The notes below the pieces were generated by a model, which saw only the letters and a program-made list of their open reading frames with translations, made no database searches and had not been told where the DNA came from. This document shows, one piece after another, positions 61,189 through 64,000 of a stretch of 64,000 nt of DNA. How positions within the stretch are numbered: the first letter of the stretch is position 1; the number at the start of each line of letters is the position of its first letter. A program made the position numbers and the translations under genes. Origin of the DNA: an uncultured Prevotellaceae bacterium (lineage in GTDB: Bacteria; Bacteroidota; Bacteroidia; Bacteroidales; Muribaculaceae); the NCBI GenBank assembly GCA_900318255.1, contig ONJX01000010.1:1-64000 (forward strand), in the 5' to 3' direction.

Positions 61189-62046
61189 TTAGAAATCGCT
61201 GAAGAACGATGGGCGAATGAGCAGTCCCAGGCGCAAACGGCAGTGGTACTTGTTGTAGTCAAGCATGTTCTCGCCATAGCCGTCATAGAAGTGCAGCATC
61301 AGGAACTGGTTGTCCTTCTCGCGGATGCGGAACCCCACGTTGATGATAGTGTTGAAGCTAAAATTCCAGCCCTGCCGCTTGACGAAGGTCACATCGGCAA
61401 CCCAACGCCTGTTGTTAGAGATGAACTGGGCTCCACCCTGGAAAATGCCGCTGTACTTTAAGATGTCCTTGTTGTTCTGGCCATCGACGATGGGTATCCA
61501 CACCTTGCCATGCACCATCAAGTTGCGATTGATAAATGCCGAACCAGCAAACGAGATTTTGTTCCAACTTCGCGAAGCCTCACCATCACGGCCATTAGAC
61601 TCATGCTCAACCATGATAGTGGTACTTCCCACAAGTCGGCCCTTAACGAAAATAGGCGTCTGCACACCAATTCCCGGGTTGAAGTTCAGGTCATGGAATG
61701 GCATCGACTCCTCAAAGATGTTCCACATAGCCTTCTGCGAGTAGCTCAAGAAAAGGTGGCTGTGCAGTGGAAGTATCGACTTGGTGAGGCGCTGGCGAAA
61801 GCTAATTTGAAACTTCACGTCGCTATTATACTCACTAGGCTTTTGGTTGAGTGCCGTGCCCACTGCAAAGTAGTTGTCCTTGTAGATGCCAAAGAAAGGA
61901 CGGTTATCAAAATCGTGAATGAGGCTATCGACATTGAATTGTTGTTGCTCTTTGCCCAACATCTTTGTAACAATTTGTGCCTGAGAAGGGCTAGCAACAC
62001 CTGCAAGAACCAATACTATTATAATTCTAAAAAGTTTCATATACAT
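61189..62046 (-). CDS. pldA: Outer-membrane phospholipase A (OMPLA-like)
   Basis: The 285-residue beta-barrel lipase has a signal peptide ending near PSQA. Catalytic residues fit the OMPLA spacing exactly: His148 and Ser150 in VEHESNGRDG and Asn162 in SRSWNK (12 residues after the Ser, as in E. coli OMPLA 144/156). Also conserved are LFLSYSQKAMWNIFEESMPFHDLNFNPGI and YDGYGENMLDYN. It hydrolyses phospholipids that reach the outer leaflet when the outer membrane is disturbed, and needs calcium and dimerisation. Confidence 0.93.
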   Translation of the reverse strand: MYMKLFRIIIVLVLAGVASPSQAQIVTKMLGKEQQQFNVDSLIHDFDNRPFFGIYKDNYFAVGTALNQKPSEYNSDVKFQISFRQRLTKSILPLHSHLFLSYSQKAMWNIFEESMPFHDLNFNPGIGVQTPIFVKGRLVGSTTIMVEHESNGRDGEASRSWNKISFAGSAFINRNLMVHGKVWIPIVDGQNNKDILKYSGIFQGGAQFISNNRRWVADVTFVKRQGWNFSFNTIINVGFRIREKDNQFLMLHFYDGYGENMLDYNKYHCRLRLGLLIRPSFFSDF

Positions 62047-62084
62047 TTAAGTGTTAAGTGGTAAGTGTTAAGTTTTAAGTGAGC

Positions 62085-62177
62085 GCCTGCGGCGCGTGGA
62101 ACGTGGAACGTGGAACGAGGAACAAAACTGATAACTGTGAACTATGAACTGTGAACTGTGAACTATGAACTGTGAAC
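62085..62177. repeat. GTGGAAC and GAACTRT heptamer arrays
   Basis: After GCGCCTGCGGCGC come GTGGAAC units (62097-62122), then GAACTAT/GAACTGT units (62138-62177), all 7 bp. A short AAGTGTTAAGT repeat (inverse of ACTTAAC) stands before them. The array ends at the stop of the next gene. Confidence 0.85.
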
Positions 62178-62182
62178 TTACC

Positions 62183-63232
62183 TCATACCACAGTGAAATT
62201 TATAATATCAATATTATTGTACTTGGCTATTATCCTATCGTTCATCCAAATAAAGATATCTAAATTTGTATCTGTTTCGCCATTTGGCAATACATGCTCG
62301 TAGCACTCAAAACTTAACATATACAAATCGTCGCCGTAGGCCATCAGCTCTTCGGCAAAGGAGAAAAGGACTTTTTCTTGACGTCCTGAATGAATATGCT
62401 GTGGAATGCCGTCAACCCACAGCACTGCCCGCATGTTGTGATCCTCATCGTCCTCATAGCCGCAAGCATAGATGTGGCCATTGAGATAAGTGGTCGAGCT
62501 CACGTGGCCAAGGGGAAGGTCATACTCATAAGGTGGTGCGTCAAAAGTGCGAGGCAGCACTTGCAGCTCCTTGTCAACCCAGATGCAAGGCTCTGTCCCC
62601 ACATGTCCACCCACGATAGTGTGGTCGGTGTCGTAAGCATAGATATTGGTTGCATGACCACTCACATCTGGACTAGGCTTGGGGAGGATAGCCTTGGCAT
62701 AGCGGCCCTTGTACTCATAGTAGAGCACTGCATCGTTAGGCTCGCCATGGTGGTATTCCATTCCTGCGAGATAGCATCTGCCATTGCTCACGGCAATACA
62801 CTGTCCCGACGTGTTGAAATTCTCACAACTATCAAGTGGGAAGATACCACTGTTTTTCAAGATGTAGGGATAGTCAAAGAGGTAGATGTAATAGTCCCAC
62901 TTGGCTATACCTTGCGTCTCGTGGCTCACATTATCGATAAAATCGATGTGTAACGTGTTCCACTTGCCGTTTTTCCAGTATCCCACCTTGTCCTTGGTGC
63001 TCTTTCCCGAAACGAAATAGTCATCTCCATCGCTAATTATCTCACTTGCATACTCGCAGTTGGGGAGTTCCATAATCCTGTCACCCATAAGGTCATAAAT
63101 GTGACCTTCGCTGGTGAGCACATAAATCTGTCGCTCGCCACGGCGCTTGACTTTAACCTCATCTTTTTCGCAAGATGAGAGCAGCACTAAAGCGCCAAGT
63201 ACTAACAGCAAATTAATATTAAACGTTCGCAT
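62183..63232 (-). CDS. Lipoprotein with beta-propeller-like repeats
   Basis: The 349-residue protein has the lipobox LLSSC (Cys21). The mature part has repeated short blades (QIYVLTSEGHIYDLMGD, GDDYFVSGKSTKDKVGYWKNGKW, GRCYLAGMEYHHGEPNDAVLYYEY, GHIYACGYEDDEDHNMRAVLWVDG) typical of a six- or seven-bladed propeller. No catalytic residues were recognised. It is probably surface-exposed or periplasmic with a binding role. Confidence 0.75.
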   Translation of the reverse strand: MRTFNINLLLVLGALVLLSSCEKDEVKVKRRGERQIYVLTSEGHIYDLMGDRIMELPNCEYASEIISDGDDYFVSGKSTKDKVGYWKNGKWNTLHIDFIDNVSHETQGIAKWDYYIYLFDYPYILKNSGIFPLDSCENFNTSGQCIAVSNGRCYLAGMEYHHGEPNDAVLYYEYKGRYAKAILPKPSPDVSGHATNIYAYDTDHTIVGGHVGTEPCIWVDKELQVLPRTFDAPPYEYDLPLGHVSSTTYLNGHIYACGYEDDEDHNMRAVLWVDGIPQHIHSGRQEKVLFSFAEELMAYGDDLYMLSFECYEHVLPNGETDTNLDIFIWMNDRIIAKYNNIDIINFTVV

Positions 63233-63305
63233 TTTTCCAAAATTTTCGGCAAAGATACAATTTTTTTCTTAATAAAAGAAAAATTATACAATTTCCAATC
63301 AATAT

Positions 63306-63795
63306 CTACTGCGACAGGTCCTTCTCAAAGAGCTTATTGATTTGCTCAAGAATATTGGGTGACAAGGGCGGGATTTTGTTGTTTTTCTCAAACTGGCGAA
63401 GCTCATTGATGTTCATCTCCACCTTGTTGGCCATTGTCATCAATGTAGCAAAGGCGGAAGTAGGTTTGACCATATATCAACTCTTTAGGCCTGACAACTA
63501 CCTCAGGAAGGTCGTAACTGGCATCTTCAAGCACAATTTTGCCACCCTCGATGCTGGCAACATCCATAGTCAAGGACTTATAGGCCACTTGCGACAAGGT
63601 GATGGTGGTGTTGCCGCTAGCTACATCCAGCCAGCCATCCACGTCGGTAGTGCCTATGCACTTCCCGTCACCACTGGTCGCAATCACAAATGGAATGGGC
63701 ACGCCATTGCTGTCAATCACTTGAACACGCTGCGCATGTAACGCCACATAAGACAAGAGTATTAGAATACTGGTTAATAATAATTTCTTTGTCAT
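63306..63795 (-). pseudogene. Internally deleted paralogue of the 58362 gene
   Basis: The N-terminal part (MTKKLLLTSILILLSYVALHA, RVQVIDSNGVPIPFVIATSG, to FRLCYIDD) aligns with residues 1 to about 127 of the 58362 protein. It then jumps directly, out of frame, to sequence for the C-terminal end (ANKVEMNINELRQFEKNNKI, then ILEQINKLFEKDLSQ). About 200 codons are missing. The short GATGA-like identity at the joint fits a microhomology deletion. The present frame ends early after DDNGQQGGDEHQ. Confidence 0.8.
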
Positions 63796-63823
63796 GATAA
63801 AAGTATGTGTGTTATAATTTACT

Positions 63824-63871
63824 GAGTCCACTTTAAAAAGTGGCATTTGTGCGGCTTTTTAAAGTGGACTC
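63824..63871. repeat. Perfect 17-bp inverted repeat
   Basis: GAGTCCACTTTAAAAAG (63824-63840) and its inverse complement (63855-63871) with a 14-base loop. It could be a mobile-element remnant or a terminator for the left-going or right-going gene. Confidence 0.7.
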
Positions 63872-63887
63872 AATCGAAAATATGCAT

Positions 63888-64000
63888 CTATCTAGTGGCG
63901 CCACCCAGGGCAATGTAGAGAGAGATGACTGCCGACGCTGCCTCATACATGTTCATCGCCTCGTTGAGCTGCGCACTGAGCAGCGACTCTTGTGCAGTGA
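63888..64000 (-). CDS. Outer-membrane efflux factor, C-terminal end only
   Basis: The partial - strand frame enters from the right edge and reads TAQESLLSAQLNEAMNMYEA, ASAVISLYIALGGATR, stop. This matches the C-terminus of NodT/OprM-type outer-membrane factors of RND pumps (the YKALGGG-like end). Only the last 37 codons are in the window. Confidence 0.65.
   Translation of the reverse strand, partial: TAQESLLSAQLNEAMNMYEAASAVISLYIALGGATR

Noticed and set aside
1..64000. tRNA or rRNA genes
   Set aside because: No sequence with tRNA cloverleaf landmarks or rRNA blocks was noticed on reading; a tRNAscan or Infernal run would be needed to exclude them fully.

Overview
The window is chromosomal DNA of a gut-type member of the Bacteroidales, most likely near Muribaculaceae or Prevotellaceae. 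The evidence is the Bacteroidetes promoter signature (TTTG, about 19-20 bases, then TAnnTTTG) before many genes, secreted proteins with BspA repeats, FISUMP, DUF3078, DUF4421 and DUF4465 domains, dockerin-like EF-hand tails, and a three-subunit fumarate reductase beside a class I fumarase. I saw no rRNA, tRNA or CRISPR array.

Layout. 0-7 kb: a 5'-truncated BspA-like gene, a cobalamin riboswitch driving cobO, an SLC13-type transporter gene whose middle third is inverted, a DUF2490 remnant, an IS4 transposase remnant, a dockerin-tailed secreted protein, fluC/crcB and a GNAT acetyltransferase. 7-14 kb: an accessory island with a FISUMP protein, a HTH regulator with AATTGGGG repeats, HicAB, a possible defence protein and a toxin-antitoxin-SecB-like chaperone cassette whose toxin is frameshifted. 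This region carries two of three copies of a structured, RNA-like repeat; the first copy is at 4.5 kb. 14-24 kb: GH13 amylase, MATE exporter, the fumarate reductase operon split by a four-helix-bundle (S23) gene, a DUF2233-type lipoprotein and a Smr protein. 24-33 kb: a large secreted protein with a structured leader, an SH3b protein, a REP-type HUH transposase fused to a SLOG-like domain, fumarase and an AAA-ATPase/PD-(D/E)XK protein. 33-40 kb: a second cobalamin riboswitch ahead of a 2182-residue secreted multidomain protein ending in DUF4465. 40-44 kb: a flavodoxin/hydrolase/FMN reductase/AraC redox cluster. 44-52 kb: envelope proteins, a CHASE2 membrane protein, a DUF3078 protein and two tandem CotH-like proteins with dockerin tails. 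52-58 kb: a TolC-HlyD-permease-permease export operon without an ATPase. 58-64 kb: outer-membrane proteins including OMPLA, a TIR-bounded segment, a deleted paralogue and the end of another outer-membrane factor.

Three themes stand out. First, cobalamin: two riboswitches control an adenosyltransferase and a giant surface protein, suggesting that this organism salvages cobamides. Second, genome plasticity: an intragenic inversion, a TIR-bounded gene, an S23 gene inserted in a core operon, and decayed pseudogenes. Third, an unusual load of intergenic arrays built from 7-9 bp degenerate units, found in recurring composite order beside stop codons together with a dispersed palindrome, in a genome that also encodes a REP-type HUH protein.
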